The notes beneath the pieces were generated by a model, which was given only the letters and a program-made list of their open reading frames with translations, made no database searches and was not told the origin of the DNA. From a virus, in IMG/VR virus record IMGVR_UViG_3300042397_000683, positions 1-62,424 of that record: 62,424 nucleotides of DNA; one strand, 5' to 3'. A program made the translations under genes and the position numbers. This document shows, piece by piece, positions 48,578-58,068 of this stretch (its first letter is position 1; the number at the start of each line of letters is the position of its first letter).

Positions 48578-49789
48578 ATGGCAAAGAAGTTTTTAACCAG
48601 TTTAGATTTAACTAAGAATCAGATATTAAACGTCGCGATTCAGAATCTATCATCAGCTCCATCTTCTCCTGTAGTAGGACAAGTATACTTTGATACTACA
48701 GATTTACGTATGTATTTCTATAACGGAACTGCGTGGGTAGATATGTCAGGAGATATCCAAGATGTCCTTGGCGGTGCTGGATTAACAGCTTCTACAGCTA
48801 GCGATGTTGTAACCTTAGATATTAACGTAGACAACGCTACCATTGAAATTGACACAGATGCTATTCGTGTTAAAGACCTTGGTATCACTACCGCTAAGTT
48901 AAATAACGGAGCTGTTACAACAGTGAAAATTGGCGATAATCAAGTAACATTTGCTAAGATTCAAACTATTTCAAGCGGAAAAGTTTTAGGTAATGTATCT
49001 GGCTCAACTGGAGCTGTTGCTGAGATTTCTATTATTACAGCTACTGATTTAACAGGTTCAGCTAACACAAATATCCCATCTACTGCTGCTATCAAAGCTT
49101 ATGTTGATTCAGTAACAGGTGGACTAGGAAACTTAGAAGGTGCTTGGGATGCATCAGGTGGTTCATTCCCCGTAGGTTCTTCTCCTACAGCTGGAACTAA
49201 AAAAGGAGACTATTGGTATGTTAGTGTTGCTGGAACAGTAGACAGTGTAGCGTTCAATATTGGCGATGTATTAATCGCTTTAGTGGATGCTGCTTCGACG
49301 TCAACTTATGCAGGAAACTGGATTTCTTTAGAGGTTAATCGTGACCAAGCTACTGAATCAATATTAGGCTTAGTAACTCTTGCTACACAAACTGAAGTTA
49401 ACACAGGCACTAACTCAACAGACGCTGTTACACCTGCTACTTTAGCTGGTCGCACTGCAACAGAAACTCGTGCTGGTATTGCTGAGATTGCAACGCAAAC
49501 TGAGGTTAATACAGGTACTGATGATGCAACAATCGTTACTCCATTAAAATTAAAGACCTTATTAGATAACCGCACAGGTGGCTACGCTGCTAACGTAGGA
49601 GATGCTTCAGCGACTTCATTTGCGTTGACTCACGGTTTAGGCACAAGAGACGTTATCGTGTCAATTTACGACAATACAACATTCGAAGAAGTAATCACTG
49701 ATGTGGTTCTTACTTCAACTTCGGTAGTTACTGTATCATTTGCAGTAGCACCAGCTTCAAACGCATACAGAGTAGTTATTAAAAAATAA
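48578..49789 (+). CDS. Tail fibre protein with tandem repeats, 403 aa
   Basis: A 403-residue protein: an N-terminal fold, then a 'GAVTTVKIGDNQVTFAKI' fibre module, then two copies of ATQTEVNTGT(N/D) separated by about 40 residues in the second half. The C-terminal 60 residues (YAANVGDASATSFALTHGLG, then SNAYRVVIKK) resemble the end domain of 47334. Repeats of this sort occur in trimeric tail fibres. Nine bases separate it from the preceding gene. Confidence 0.7.
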   Translation: MAKKFLTSLDLTKNQILNVAIQNLSSAPSSPVVGQVYFDTTDLRMYFYNGTAWVDMSGDIQDVLGGAGLTASTASDVVTLDINVDNATIEIDTDAIRVKDLGITTAKLNNGAVTTVKIGDNQVTFAKIQTISSGKVLGNVSGSTGAVAEISIITATDLTGSANTNIPSTAAIKAYVDSVTGGLGNLEGAWDASGGSFPVGSSPTAGTKKGDYWYVSVAGTVDSVAFNIGDVLIALVDAASTSTYAGNWISLEVNRDQATESILGLVTLATQTEVNTGTNSTDAVTPATLAGRTATETRAGIAEIATQTEVNTGTDDATIVTPLKLKTLLDNRTGGYAANVGDASATSFALTHGLGTRDVIVSIYDNTTFEEVITDVVLTSTSVVTVSFAVAPASNAYRVVIKK

Positions 49790-49792
49790 TAG

Positions 49793-52700
49793 ATGACTAG
49801 GTTTTTAAAAAACGCAGATGTAACAGGTTATATCTCCCAAACGAGTGTAACCTCTTCTTTACTTAAAACTGATTCAGCAGGTAAATTAGTTGCTGCGGTA
49901 GCTGGCACAGACTATGCTACTCCAGGAACAATTGCTAGTGCAGATAAATTAATCCGCGAAGTTTATAATAAGACAGGGGCTACTCTTACAAAGGGCACTG
50001 TTGTTTACATTAATGACGGACAAGGAAACTTGCCTGCTGTTACCAAGGCAATAGCTTCTGGAGATTCCACTTCAGCGCAGACTTTTGGTGTTGTGCAAGC
50101 AGATATTACAAATAACAATAATGGATATGTTGTTGTTGCTGGCGGACTAGATAATATGAATACCAACGGATTAGGCGTTGGAACGGCACTATACCTTAGT
50201 TCAACAACTGCTGGAGAATATACTACTGTAAAGCAATCTGCGCCAAATCACTTAGTTTATATTGGTGTTATTGTAAGAGACCATCCTACACAAGGCGTTA
50301 TTGAGGTTCGTATTCAGAATGGATATGAATTAGAGGAGCTGCATAATGTAGCCATTGCTTCATTAGCCAATAATCATACTCTTGTTTGGGAATCAGCTAC
50401 TAGCCTTTGGAAAAATAAGACTATTGCGGCTGCGTTAGGGTATACCCCACAGCCTCAATTAAGCGGTACTGGATTTGTTAAAATTGATGGTACAACAATA
50501 AGCTATGATAATAGTACTTATTTAACTACAACTGCCGCATCTTCTACTTACCTACCTTTAGCAGGAGGAACACTTACGGGTGCTTTAATTGGCACAAGTT
50601 CTAGCTTTAGCGGAAATATAACTATAAGCGCAGCTGCTACAAACGGGTTAATTTTACAAAATTCATCTGGCGGAGAAAGTCCAAATGTTACATTTATAAC
50701 ACCTGTAAATAAGTATAACATTGACGCGAATGCACTTGGAGTTTTAAGGTTTTTTACAGAAAATACAGATGGTACTGGTGGAGTAGTAAGGGCGACTATT
50801 GATTCTAATGGCGCAGGAATGTTTATATCTAGCGTAACTGCAGCAAGTGGAATTTTTAATAATGGAGCAAATAGCACAGATGGAATTAAGGTAATATCCA
50901 CAACATCAAGTAGTCTATTTACTGGAGGCATTGAATTTATTAGAACAACGGTTGCTGGCGGCTCTAAAGTACAGCCATTAAGAGACGCTGCAATAGGCGG
51001 TGTAGGCTTCAATTTTTTAGTTACGGCAAATAATACTGCAGAAATAAATGCAACATATACTTCTGCTTTATCTATTTTAAATACAGGCGCTGCTACGTTT
51101 TCAAATAGTGTTACAGCAACATCTTTTATTAGGTCAGGAGGCACTTCGGCGCAATTCTTGAAAGCAGATGGAAGCGTAGACAGTTCTACTTATTTAACTT
51201 CTTATACTGAGACTGATACATTAGCAACAGTTACAGGAAGAGGAAACACAACCACAACTCGTATTGGCGTATTAACCTCTACTGCCATAAATCTTGCAGG
51301 AGCAGGTAATAGCGGAACCTGGGTTGGAGGAGTACAAGATGCTACTACTGGATGGTCTATATCCAATAATGGTATTGGCTTAAAGGCAGATGACACTACT
51401 TATGCTACAGTCGGAATTGATTCTTCTAATGGTATACTATATTTTGGTAGAACTACAGCTGGAGGTGTAGGTACATTGACATCGTGGTTGGAGGTTAATA
51501 GTGGTGGTGTAGCAAATTTTATAAGAGCTAGACCGCAACATAATGGAAGTAATTTAGCATTAGTAAGCGAAACACTACCAGTAGCTGGCGGAACAATGAC
51601 TGGGGCAATATTAATGGGTTCTACAGTAGCAGCTGCTGGAAATGCTCAACCAACTGCTTTGTCATATGGATTACTTCAAGGATTTGGAACTTTTAGATTA
51701 GCAGCTGATACAGACGAATCTCAATCTGAATTTGCTATTATTACAGCAGGGTATTCTCTAGCTAATGCAACAGCTGCCAATGGATTAGCAGTTGGTTATA
51801 ATACATTAACTTGGAAGAATAATACAGTTTGGCATTCAGGCAACTTTACGCCTGGCAATTATTTGCCACTTTCTGGTGGTACTATGACTGGAAACATAAC
51901 AATTACCAGTGCAGACATAAGAAGTAATGCTACATCTAACTGGACTGGAGACCCAGGTACACAAGGGAAGATTCAATACCATGCTTCTAGATGGTATATA
52001 GTTGCAGACCAAGATTCAAATAGAATAGTTCAGTTTAGAAGAAATGGAACTGACGTTTCACATATTGCTAATGATGGAACATATAATGGCAATATTACAG
52101 GAAGTTCAAGTACAGTTACACATTTTTCAGGCAGAGCAGATTTAGCTTGGTATAATATTATTTGGGGCGCAGGTAGTCCGTCCCATTTGTATTCAGCAGA
52201 TACCGTACAAATACAATCAAGTGCAGGGGCAATAAGAGCAAATATTTATTATGATAATCAAGATACAGGATATTACTTAGACCCCAATAATATATCTCGT
52301 ATCAGGGGATTAAGTATTGCTGGTAACGCTAGCTCTACAAGCACTTTAGACCAATTAGGATTTTGGGCTGTTGTTGACGGTGTTCCTAATACTACTTCTG
52401 CTATTGGTTTTAAGCAAGTATCTGGCATTTGGGCTGAACATGGAGTTACTAATGGCGCATATAATACGTACTTTACTATGGATACTCCTGGTAGAGGTTG
52501 GGTTTTTAGAAGAGCTACAAATGGGGGGAGTGATTATACAGCGGTCAATGTAGCTTCTATATCAAACACAGGTCATGCTCAATTTGATGGGTCATTACGT
52601 GCTCCTATATTCTATGATTCAAGTAATACGGCATTTTATTTAGACCCTAATGATACATCAAATTTAAGTAGACTTGTAGTAAATAATGCAATTTCAGGAG

Positions 52701-54145
52701 CAGCTCTTTTAGTTGGCTCAAATAGTACAGCACGAGTTCACGATGACAATGCAAGAAAAGCATTAGTTATAAATGCTGAATTTTATCCTGCTTTACAGAT
52801 TAATGCTTTCGCAGGTGGAAATACTACTCACGGAGGGTATATTACGATAAGCGGCAATTTAAGTAGTGGTGGTTATAGGCTTTGGACAATGGGTATAGCC
52901 AACCAAAACCCAGGTATTTTTAGCATAGGGTACAGTGATATGCAAGATGGGAATGGTCACTATGGGATTGGCGACGCTTGGTCAGGTAGTGATGCTCATC
53001 ACGGACGTTTAATAGTAGACACTTCTGGTAATACAAAAATTAGAGGAATGCTTTATGTTAATGGAACTAGTGGAGGAATAACTACAGGTAGCGCTGTAAT
53101 TCACGCTGGTAACATTGGTTCTCAATACGTAAGCCATGCTAATAATTTAAATTTACAGGGACTGGGAGATGGTTCTGTAAATGTAAGTAATGGTTCATCG
53201 GCTGTATACAGAAATGAAAATGGTAATGGTGGAAACTTAAGTTACGCCCCTGTATTACACTTAGGAGGTAGCGACACTATGTGGCAGATACAAGGCGACT
53301 ATTACAACAGCACTGACTTAAGATGGAGAGCAGGCTATGCAGGCACTTGGTATGCTTGGAGGCAAATTATACATACAGGTAATTTAGGTTCTTATGTATT
53401 GCCAATAACTGGTGGAACTTTAAGTGGTACACTTAATTTTACACAGCCTGTTGGTCTTGGATTTGCAAACGGACAATATATTAAAGACAATGGCACAGGT
53501 GGTTTAATTATTTCTAGTGGAGCTGCCATTAACTTGAATGCTACCTTATTAACATCAAACACTATTTTAAATTTTGCTCCTGGTGGTGCTACACCTTATG
53601 CAAATCCAACAGGATTAAATTGTGGTATTTCATTTGGTGGATATGAATCTTCTTCGTTAAGACAGTATGGTGTTTTTACAGAATTGGAAAATGTTGGCGG
53701 AAACTATACTAAACTAACATTTAACTGGCATACAGGTGTTAGAATAGGAGCTTCTTCATCTTATGGAGGTACTAGATTTTATAATGACGCGGCAGGGAAT
53801 GGTAGTAGTTCTATGATATTCTCAGTAGGTAACGGAGATTCTAATGTACGCGTACTAAATAACTTATATGCCGCAGCATTTTTTGAATCTTCTGATAGCA
53901 AATTAAAAACTCTTATTGAGGACAACTATCAAACAAAAGGAATAGAGGCAATAACTCCTAAACTTTATACCAAAAACGGAAAGATTGAATTAGGTTATTA
54001 TGCACAAGATTTTGTAGGAATACTAGATTCAGCTATTTCAAAAGATAATGATGATATCTTAAGCTTATCTTATCGTGAGGTTTTAGTGGCAAAAGTATAT
54101 GCTTTAGAGCAAGAGGTTGAACAATTAAAAGCAAAATTGAACTAA
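49793..54145 (+). CDS. Long tail fibre / adhesin with C-terminal S74 self-cleaving chaperone domain
   Basis: A 1,450-residue protein, rich in Asn, Ser, Thr and Gly. It repeats P-L/V-A/S/T-GGT(M/L)TG at about residues 254, 600, 700 and 1200, and Y-D-N/S-x-x-T-x-Y/F-Y-LDP(N) twice near 823 and 942. The last 90 residues (ESSDSKLKTLIEDN near 1361) form a peptidase S74 intramolecular chaperone: the Ser before SDxxLK is the cleavage site, and a coiled coil closes the C-terminus. The mature fibre is expected to trimerise and lose that tail. It probably carries host receptor recognition. No reverse transcriptase or template repeat is visible for diversity generation. Confidence 0.85.
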   Translation: MTRFLKNADVTGYISQTSVTSSLLKTDSAGKLVAAVAGTDYATPGTIASADKLIREVYNKTGATLTKGTVVYINDGQGNLPAVTKAIASGDSTSAQTFGVVQADITNNNNGYVVVAGGLDNMNTNGLGVGTALYLSSTTAGEYTTVKQSAPNHLVYIGVIVRDHPTQGVIEVRIQNGYELEELHNVAIASLANNHTLVWESATSLWKNKTIAAALGYTPQPQLSGTGFVKIDGTTISYDNSTYLTTTAASSTYLPLAGGTLTGALIGTSSSFSGNITISAAATNGLILQNSSGGESPNVTFITPVNKYNIDANALGVLRFFTENTDGTGGVVRATIDSNGAGMFISSVTAASGIFNNGANSTDGIKVISTTSSSLFTGGIEFIRTTVAGGSKVQPLRDAAIGGVGFNFLVTANNTAEINATYTSALSILNTGAATFSNSVTATSFIRSGGTSAQFLKADGSVDSSTYLTSYTETDTLATVTGRGNTTTTRIGVLTSTAINLAGAGNSGTWVGGVQDATTGWSISNNGIGLKADDTTYATVGIDSSNGILYFGRTTAGGVGTLTSWLEVNSGGVANFIRARPQHNGSNLALVSETLPVAGGTMTGAILMGSTVAAAGNAQPTALSYGLLQGFGTFRLAADTDESQSEFAIITAGYSLANATAANGLAVGYNTLTWKNNTVWHSGNFTPGNYLPLSGGTMTGNITITSADIRSNATSNWTGDPGTQGKIQYHASRWYIVADQDSNRIVQFRRNGTDVSHIANDGTYNGNITGSSSTVTHFSGRADLAWYNIIWGAGSPSHLYSADTVQIQSSAGAIRANIYYDNQDTGYYLDPNNISRIRGLSIAGNASSTSTLDQLGFWAVVDGVPNTTSAIGFKQVSGIWAEHGVTNGAYNTYFTMDTPGRGWVFRRATNGGSDYTAVNVASISNTGHAQFDGSLRAPIFYDSSNTAFYLDPNDTSNLSRLVVNNAISGAALLVGSNSTARVHDDNARKALVINAEFYPALQINAFAGGNTTHGGYITISGNLSSGGYRLWTMGIANQNPGIFSIGYSDMQDGNGHYGIGDAWSGSDAHHGRLIVDTSGNTKIRGMLYVNGTSGGITTGSAVIHAGNIGSQYVSHANNLNLQGLGDGSVNVSNGSSAVYRNENGNGGNLSYAPVLHLGGSDTMWQIQGDYYNSTDLRWRAGYAGTWYAWRQIIHTGNLGSYVLPITGGTLSGTLNFTQPVGLGFANGQYIKDNGTGGLIISSGAAINLNATLLTSNTILNFAPGGATPYANPTGLNCGISFGGYESSSLRQYGVFTELENVGGNYTKLTFNWHTGVRIGASSSYGGTRFYNDAAGNGSSSMIFSVGNGDSNVRVLNNLYAAAFFESSDSKLKTLIEDNYQTKGIEAITPKLYTKNGKIELGYYAQDFVGILDSAISKDNDDILSLSYREVLVAKVYALEQEVEQLKAKLN

Positions 54146-54146
54146 T

Positions 54147-54581
54147 ATGTCTTGGGCAGGCTTAGCAAATAATCAAACTGTGAGTTGGGCAGACCTGCAA
54201 AGTGCTGTGGATAATAATGTGTTCATACAGATTGGTTTAATACCGCCATCTGGCATACCTAGCAATAGGGAGATAACAAAAACTGGCGCATTAGCAGCGG
54301 TTGATATTGAGTCATCTCCATTATCAGGGAAGAGCAATAATCAGTTGGTTGTAAAGAGTAATTTAGTAGCAGTAGCAGCCACATATTATCAGCTTAATAA
54401 TTGTTCAGGAGGCGCTGCTGCTTGGACAAAAATTGCACCTACTTTAGGATATGGTCAGCGGTATATTTTACCAAGCTCATCTCCAACCTATTATTGGTAT
54501 AATGGCATATCGCAAACGACATTGCCTGCTGGATACAATGGTAGCATTCAAATAGTATCAGGACAGACTTATTGTCCATAA
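54147..54581 (+). CDS. Hypothetical virion protein, 144 aa
   Basis: A 144-residue, beta-rich, Ser/Asn/Gly-rich protein starting MSWAGLANNQTVSWADLQSA and ending with cysteine-containing YCP. Its composition resembles a small receptor-binding or fibre-associated protein. It starts right after the long fibre's stop. No family recognised. Confidence 0.6.
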   Translation: MSWAGLANNQTVSWADLQSAVDNNVFIQIGLIPPSGIPSNREITKTGALAAVDIESSPLSGKSNNQLVVKSNLVAVAATYYQLNNCSGGAAAWTKIAPTLGYGQRYILPSSSPTYYWYNGISQTTLPAGYNGSIQIVSGQTYCP

Positions 54582-54617
54582 TAATTATTAATTTTAAAAT
54601 TTAAACAATAAATAAAA

Positions 54618-55049
54618 ATGGCATTAAAAATCACTACCCAAATTGGGACTGACAAAGGCATCACATCAGAAGCCTATGTGCGTATCTCTAATTATCAATT
54701 GAGCAAATATGGCTCAGCAAATTTTCAAATTGAATTATATCAATCAGAAGAAGATGTACCAAGCCAATCTGGGCTATACACTCCTATGACAACAGAAATC
54801 GCTCGCAATCAGCAAGTCGGAGAGTATATAAGCGTACAGTTAACTGCGCAAACAGAAAGACAAGTATCTTATCCTGTCATTGGTGTTGACGCTGATGGAA
54901 ATGCATTACCTGACCGCGTAGAAACTATTACAGTATCTGTTCCAGATTTATCATCTGCTGAAGATGTAGATATTTTCACATTTGGATACTCTCACTTAAA
55001 GACTAAGCTAGTAGATTTGTTTGGAGAAGACAATATCGTAGACTGCTAA
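54618..55049 (+). CDS. Hypothetical structural protein, 143 aa
   Basis: A 143-residue acidic, mainly beta protein (AYVRISNYQLSKYGSANFQI). It lacks cysteine except the final residue. The position between fibre and lysis genes suggests a minor virion component. No family recognised. The upstream 36-base gap is AT-only and may hold a weak start. Confidence 0.6.
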   Translation: MALKITTQIGTDKGITSEAYVRISNYQLSKYGSANFQIELYQSEEDVPSQSGLYTPMTTEIARNQQVGEYISVQLTAQTERQVSYPVIGVDADGNALPDRVETITVSVPDLSSAEDVDIFTFGYSHLKTKLVDLFGEDNIVDC

Positions 55050-55057
55050 TTATTGAT

Positions 55058-55084
55058 TATATTTGTTAAAAATAACCAAACATA
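55058..55084 (+). promoter_or_regulatory. Promoter and AACCAAACATA leader of the 55088 gene
   Basis: TATATTTG (55058-55065), then AACCAAACATA (55074-55084), three bases before the ATG. The spacing between -7 and leader is four bases longer than at 43844, so the start site may be a few bases upstream of the AACC here. Confidence 0.6.
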
Positions 55085-55087
55085 GAA

Positions 55088-55522
55088 ATGGAAAAAATTA
55101 AATTATCTATTACCGAAATTATTGGCTTAGAAGCCGAATTAAATGGCTTAGTAAATCAAAGCAATGGAGATGTAATTGCTAAGGGTTTATTTGGCGAAAA
55201 ATTAGACCTTGTCGTTAAATACAGATTAAAAAAACTATCTGATGCATTAGCAGCTGAGAAGAAAATTATCGAAGACTTAAGACAAGAGCTAATTAAGAAA
55301 TTCGGAAAAGAAGAAGAGGAAGGCAGAATTGTTGTTCCTATGTGGGAAGATGAAGCGCAAACAATTGAGCATCCAGATTTTGCTGAGTTCAAGAAGCAAT
55401 ACGAAGCTTTATCGCTAGAAGAAAAAGAGTTTGAGTACAATCCTTTATCTATTGAAGATTTAAAGGATATTAAGACTGACCAACGTTATGACTTAGTATT
55501 CCGTTTAATTAAAGAAGACTAA
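55088..55522 (+). CDS. Helical protein of the DUF1617-like type, 144 aa
   Basis: A 144-residue acidic protein with a long amphipathic helix (KYRLKKLSDALAAEKKIIED) and EEEEGRIVVPMW, then EFKKQYEALSLEEKEFEYNP. Length, helix pattern and position near the lysis genes match DUF1617-like phage proteins of unknown role. Its stop shares one base with the next ATG. Confidence 0.6.
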   Translation: MEKIKLSITEIIGLEAELNGLVNQSNGDVIAKGLFGEKLDLVVKYRLKKLSDALAAEKKIIEDLRQELIKKFGKEEEEGRIVVPMWEDEAQTIEHPDFAEFKKQYEALSLEEKEFEYNPLSIEDLKDIKTDQRYDLVFRLIKED

Positions 55523-55647
55523 TGGATATAGTAACATTTGGAATCATATACGGGGCGATTTGCATAGTAGCAGTCGCCCTTTTATCTTATCGGATTATTA
55601 AGAATCCTGATGGAGAGCACTTTACCTATAAAAAGGTTTTGCCTTAG
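55522..55647 (+). CDS. Small membrane protein, 41 aa
   Basis: A 41-codon frame coding for one hydrophobic helix (IIYGAICIVAVALLS) followed by a basic/polar tail. Its ATG overlaps the stop of the 55088 gene by one base. It leads the run of membrane proteins before the endolysin and may be a holin-type accessory. Confidence 0.55.
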   Translation: MDIVTFGIIYGAICIVAVALLSYRIIKNPDGEHFTYKKVLP

Positions 55648-55668
55648 CGTAAAAGACTACTATCTTTG
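55639..55668 (+). promoter_or_regulatory. Promoter of the holin/lysis operon
   Basis: TATCTTTG (55661-55668) is an exact -7 match; a TTG (55639-55641) lies 19 bases upstream, within the coding end of the preceding small gene. The ATG at 55688 follows after 19 bases. It gives the lysis genes their own timing. Confidence 0.6.
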
Positions 55669-55687
55669 TTACAGATATCTTAGAAGA

Positions 55688-55978
55688 ATGGACAATCCTA
55701 TTGAGCAACTAAAGGCTTACCTATTCCCGACAGCAATAACAATCTTGTCGGTAATCATTTGGCACGACGTCAGCGAAATGAAAGCGGACATTAAGCAGTT
55801 AATTGTACAATCAAATGTAGACAAGACTAGGATAGATAATCTAGAACGCGAAGTCTACAAGACAGGGGTTAGAACCCCTACTCCTCCTTCTAAGCTACCA
55901 CTTCAGGTAGATATGCGTCAAGTTGTGGCAATCAGACCAGAAGAAGACGACGAAAAATACCGCCTTTATTACTTGTAA
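55688..55978 (+). CDS. Single-pass membrane protein, lysis-operon gene, 96 aa
   Basis: A 96-residue protein (MDNPIEQLKAYLFPTAITIL) with one hydrophobic helix (about residues 8-26) and a soluble C-terminal coiled-coil/Pro-rich part (RIDNLEREVYKTG, PTPPSKLPLQ). The upstream frame to 55610 is not used because the promoter and a neighbouring gene's stop lie in it. It is a candidate membrane partner of the holin; class unknown. Confidence 0.6.
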   Translation: MDNPIEQLKAYLFPTAITILSVIIWHDVSEMKADIKQLIVQSNVDKTRIDNLEREVYKTGVRTPTPPSKLPLQVDMRQVVAIRPEEDDEKYRLYYL

Positions 55979-56012
55979 AAATTAAGCATTTATATACTAA
56001 CCACTAAAAATT

Positions 56013-56303
56013 ATGTCATTTATCAAGCAGTTGTTCTCTGACGACAACGACATCAACGAAAAATCCGTACTAGGATTCTTATCTTTTGCAGTATTGTTCT
56101 TTTATGGAATAGTAGACATTGTAACTGGATATGTAGGTCAACAATTCGTTATTGAGCCTATTATCCTTGAAGTGTTTGCAGCACTAACAGCAGGTTGTTT
56201 TGGTATCTCTTCTTATGAGAAGGTTCAAAACCGTAAGACCGATGCTGAGCGCGAAAAGAACTTACCTGGAGGCTTAGACCCTCTACCAGAAGATGAAGGT
56301 TAA
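56013..56303 (+). CDS. Holin-like membrane protein, 96 aa
   Basis: A 96-residue protein with two hydrophobic segments (FLSFAVLFFYGIVDIVTG and VFAALTAGCFGISSY) and a charged C-terminus (KVQNRKTDAEREK). Two transmembrane helices, short length, and a position three genes before the endolysin fit a class II holin. Inner-membrane holes made by such proteins release the endolysin. Confidence 0.65.
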   Translation: MSFIKQLFSDDNDINEKSVLGFLSFAVLFFYGIVDIVTGYVGQQFVIEPIILEVFAALTAGCFGISSYEKVQNRKTDAEREKNLPGGLDPLPEDEG

Positions 56304-56898
56304 TATAGCCCTCTTTGTGTGTTGTATGATTGCTCTCTTCTATGCTTATACAAAGCATATGGAAGCAGGAGAGCCACGTCCTAACGACACGCTAGTTGTG
56401 CACGACACATCTTGGATTAAGCACGACTCTATTATAGTGAAGACAAAGATTGCTTACAAGGAAGTAATTGTTAATGTGATGTCTAAACCAGAGATGTTAC
56501 CTGACACTAACTACGATAACTTGAAGCGTCAGTATATGGCATTGCTTCAGCTGTATATGAATAAAGTAATTTATTCGGATACGATTCGCGTAGGAAATTA
56601 CGGATACATTGCAGTTTTAGATACAATTAACGAGAACAAAATAAAATATAGGAGGACGCGCGAAAATTATGAGATTCCTGTCGTTAAGGAGACTAAAACT
56701 ATTACTAAGTATGCACCACCCACTCGTAATCTATATATTGGAGGTGGCGTCTTGGCTAACAATACCGTTGGGCTAAGAGGTGCTGAATTAGGGATTATGT
56801 ATAAAACCAAAAAAGACCAGCTGTATAATGTGAAAGCATCAGTTAATGTCGATGGGACATTGCTTTACGGTGTTGGTTATTACTATAAAATAAAATAA
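56293..56898 (+). CDS. Spanin-like envelope protein, 201 aa
   Basis: A 201-residue protein with a hydrophobic N-terminus (residues 3-20, KVNIALFVCCMIALFYAY), a helical middle (MLPDTNYDNLKRQYMALL) and a beta-rich end (GAELGIMYKTKKDQLYNVKA, then YGVGYYYKIK). One membrane helix plus an envelope-spanning coiled region plus a C-terminal beta segment is the plan expected of a spanin or similar protein in Bacteroidetes phages. Its ATG overlaps the holin-like gene by 11 bases. Confidence 0.55.
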   Translation: MKVNIALFVCCMIALFYAYTKHMEAGEPRPNDTLVVHDTSWIKHDSIIVKTKIAYKEVIVNVMSKPEMLPDTNYDNLKRQYMALLQLYMNKVIYSDTIRVGNYGYIAVLDTINENKIKYRRTRENYEIPVVKETKTITKYAPPTRNLYIGGGVLANNTVGLRGAELGIMYKTKKDQLYNVKASVNVDGTLLYGVGYYYKIK

Positions 56899-56899
56899 G

Positions 56900-57088
56900 A
56901 TGAACTTATTACAAAGAATTACATTGTTCTTTTTTCCTGTAAAAAAGAAAACTATCGAGAAAATCGTAGAAGAAATTAAGGAAGCGGCTGTTGATAACGA
57001 AGAGTTTGAGAAAGCAGCTATTGATATTGCCGAGAGAATTGTAGCGACTAAGCCAAAGAAGAAATACTACGCTAAGAAAAAGAAATAA
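56900..57088 (+). CDS. Small lysis-operon protein, 62 aa
   Basis: A 62-residue protein with a short hydrophobic N-terminus (LLQRITLFFFPVKKK) and an acidic helix (EKIVEEIKEAAVDNEEFEKA) before a Lys-rich tail. Two bases separate it from the spanin-like gene and two from the endolysin. Role unknown; it may be a lysis regulator. Confidence 0.55.
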   Translation: MNLLQRITLFFFPVKKKTIEKIVEEIKEAAVDNEEFEKAAIDIAERIVATKPKKKYYAKKKK

Positions 57089-57089
57089 T

Positions 57090-57941
57090 ATGTTACTAAG
57101 AGTAGGTTCATTCGGAGAAGATGTTACTAAGCTTCAAGTTAAGCTTGGCGTAGACCCTATTGGCAAGTTTGGTCCTAAGACAGAGGCAGCAGTTAAAGGT
57201 TGGCAGTCAGCACACGGCTTAACACCTGATGGTATTGTAGGAGATGCAACGTGGTCAAAGATGTTTGCTCCAGTAGCAGAAACACCTGCACCAGCTCCAA
57301 TCGTCGCTCCTGCGCCAACTGTGGCGCCTGCAGCACAAGGATTCAAGCTAGATGCACTTAAAGGACACGTTCCTCAAACTGTTATCGACCAAATTCCTGA
57401 TACAGCAGCACGTTTTGGTATTACAACTCCATTACGCTTAGCTCACTTCTTAGCGCAATGCGGACACGAGTCAGGTGGCTTTAGAGCTGTACAAGAAAAC
57501 CTTAATTACTCAGCTAAGGGATTATGCGGAATCTTCCGTAAATACTTCCCTAGCGTAACGATTGCTATGCAATACGAACGTAAGCCTGAGAAGATTGCTA
57601 ACAAGGTTTATGCTAACCGTATGGGCAACGGCAACGAGGCAAGTGGAACAGGTTGGAAGTTTCGTGGACGCGGATATATCCAGCTCACGGGGACTGAAAA
57701 TTATAAATCATTTGACGCTACAGTCCCTGAAGACATTATAGCGAATCCTGATTTAGTAGCAACTAAGTATCCTTTAGCCTCCGCAGCGTTCTTCTTTAAG
57801 AAAAATAACTTATGGTCTATCTGCGACAGAGGTGCAAGCGCTGACGTTGTAACTGCTGTAACTAAACGCGTAAACGGTGGAACTATTGGTTTAGCAGACC
57901 GTCAGAAACATTTCAAGGAGTTTTATCATTTATTAGCATAA
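57090..57941 (+). CDS. Endolysin: peptidoglycan-binding domain plus GH19 lysozyme/chitinase-like domain
   Basis: A 283-residue protein. Residues 1-60 (GSFGEDVTKLQVKLGVDPIG, then TEAAVKGWQSAHGLTPDGIV) form a PG_binding_1 domain. A Pro/Ala-rich linker (63-85) leads to a GH19 domain (about 95-283): HFLAQCGHESGGF with the catalytic Glu near 127, then GWKFRGRGYIQLTG. There is no signal peptide, so the holin must release it. GH19 endolysins cleave the glycan backbone of peptidoglycan. Confidence 0.9.
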   Translation: MLLRVGSFGEDVTKLQVKLGVDPIGKFGPKTEAAVKGWQSAHGLTPDGIVGDATWSKMFAPVAETPAPAPIVAPAPTVAPAAQGFKLDALKGHVPQTVIDQIPDTAARFGITTPLRLAHFLAQCGHESGGFRAVQENLNYSAKGLCGIFRKYFPSVTIAMQYERKPEKIANKVYANRMGNGNEASGTGWKFRGRGYIQLTGTENYKSFDATVPEDIIANPDLVATKYPLASAAFFFKKNNLWSICDRGASADVVTAVTKRVNGGTIGLADRQKHFKEFYHLLA

Positions 57942-58066
57942 TGGCAAAGCAAAAACCATCATCGGAGAACAAAAAGGTTGTATTTGGTGTACGCCGTAAC
58001 GGCAAGCACAAAAAGACCAATGGTCCAAAAGAAAGTCCTTCTAAGAAATCTAGAGGGCAAGGGTAA
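57941..58066 (+). CDS. Small basic protein, 41 aa
   Basis: A 41-codon frame for a basic peptide (VVFGVRRNGKHKKTNGPKES) with a Ser/Lys/Arg tail. Its ATG overlaps the endolysin stop by one base. The pattern 'VFGVRRxGKHKKxNGPK' recurs in Bacteroidetes phages as a short late protein; function unknown. Confidence 0.6.
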   Translation: MAKQKPSSENKKVVFGVRRNGKHKKTNGPKESPSKKSRGQG

Positions 58067-58068
58067 TT

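Noticed and set aside
49793-54145. Diversity-generating retroelement target in the long fibre
   Set aside because: No reverse transcriptase gene or template repeat is visible anywhere in the window.
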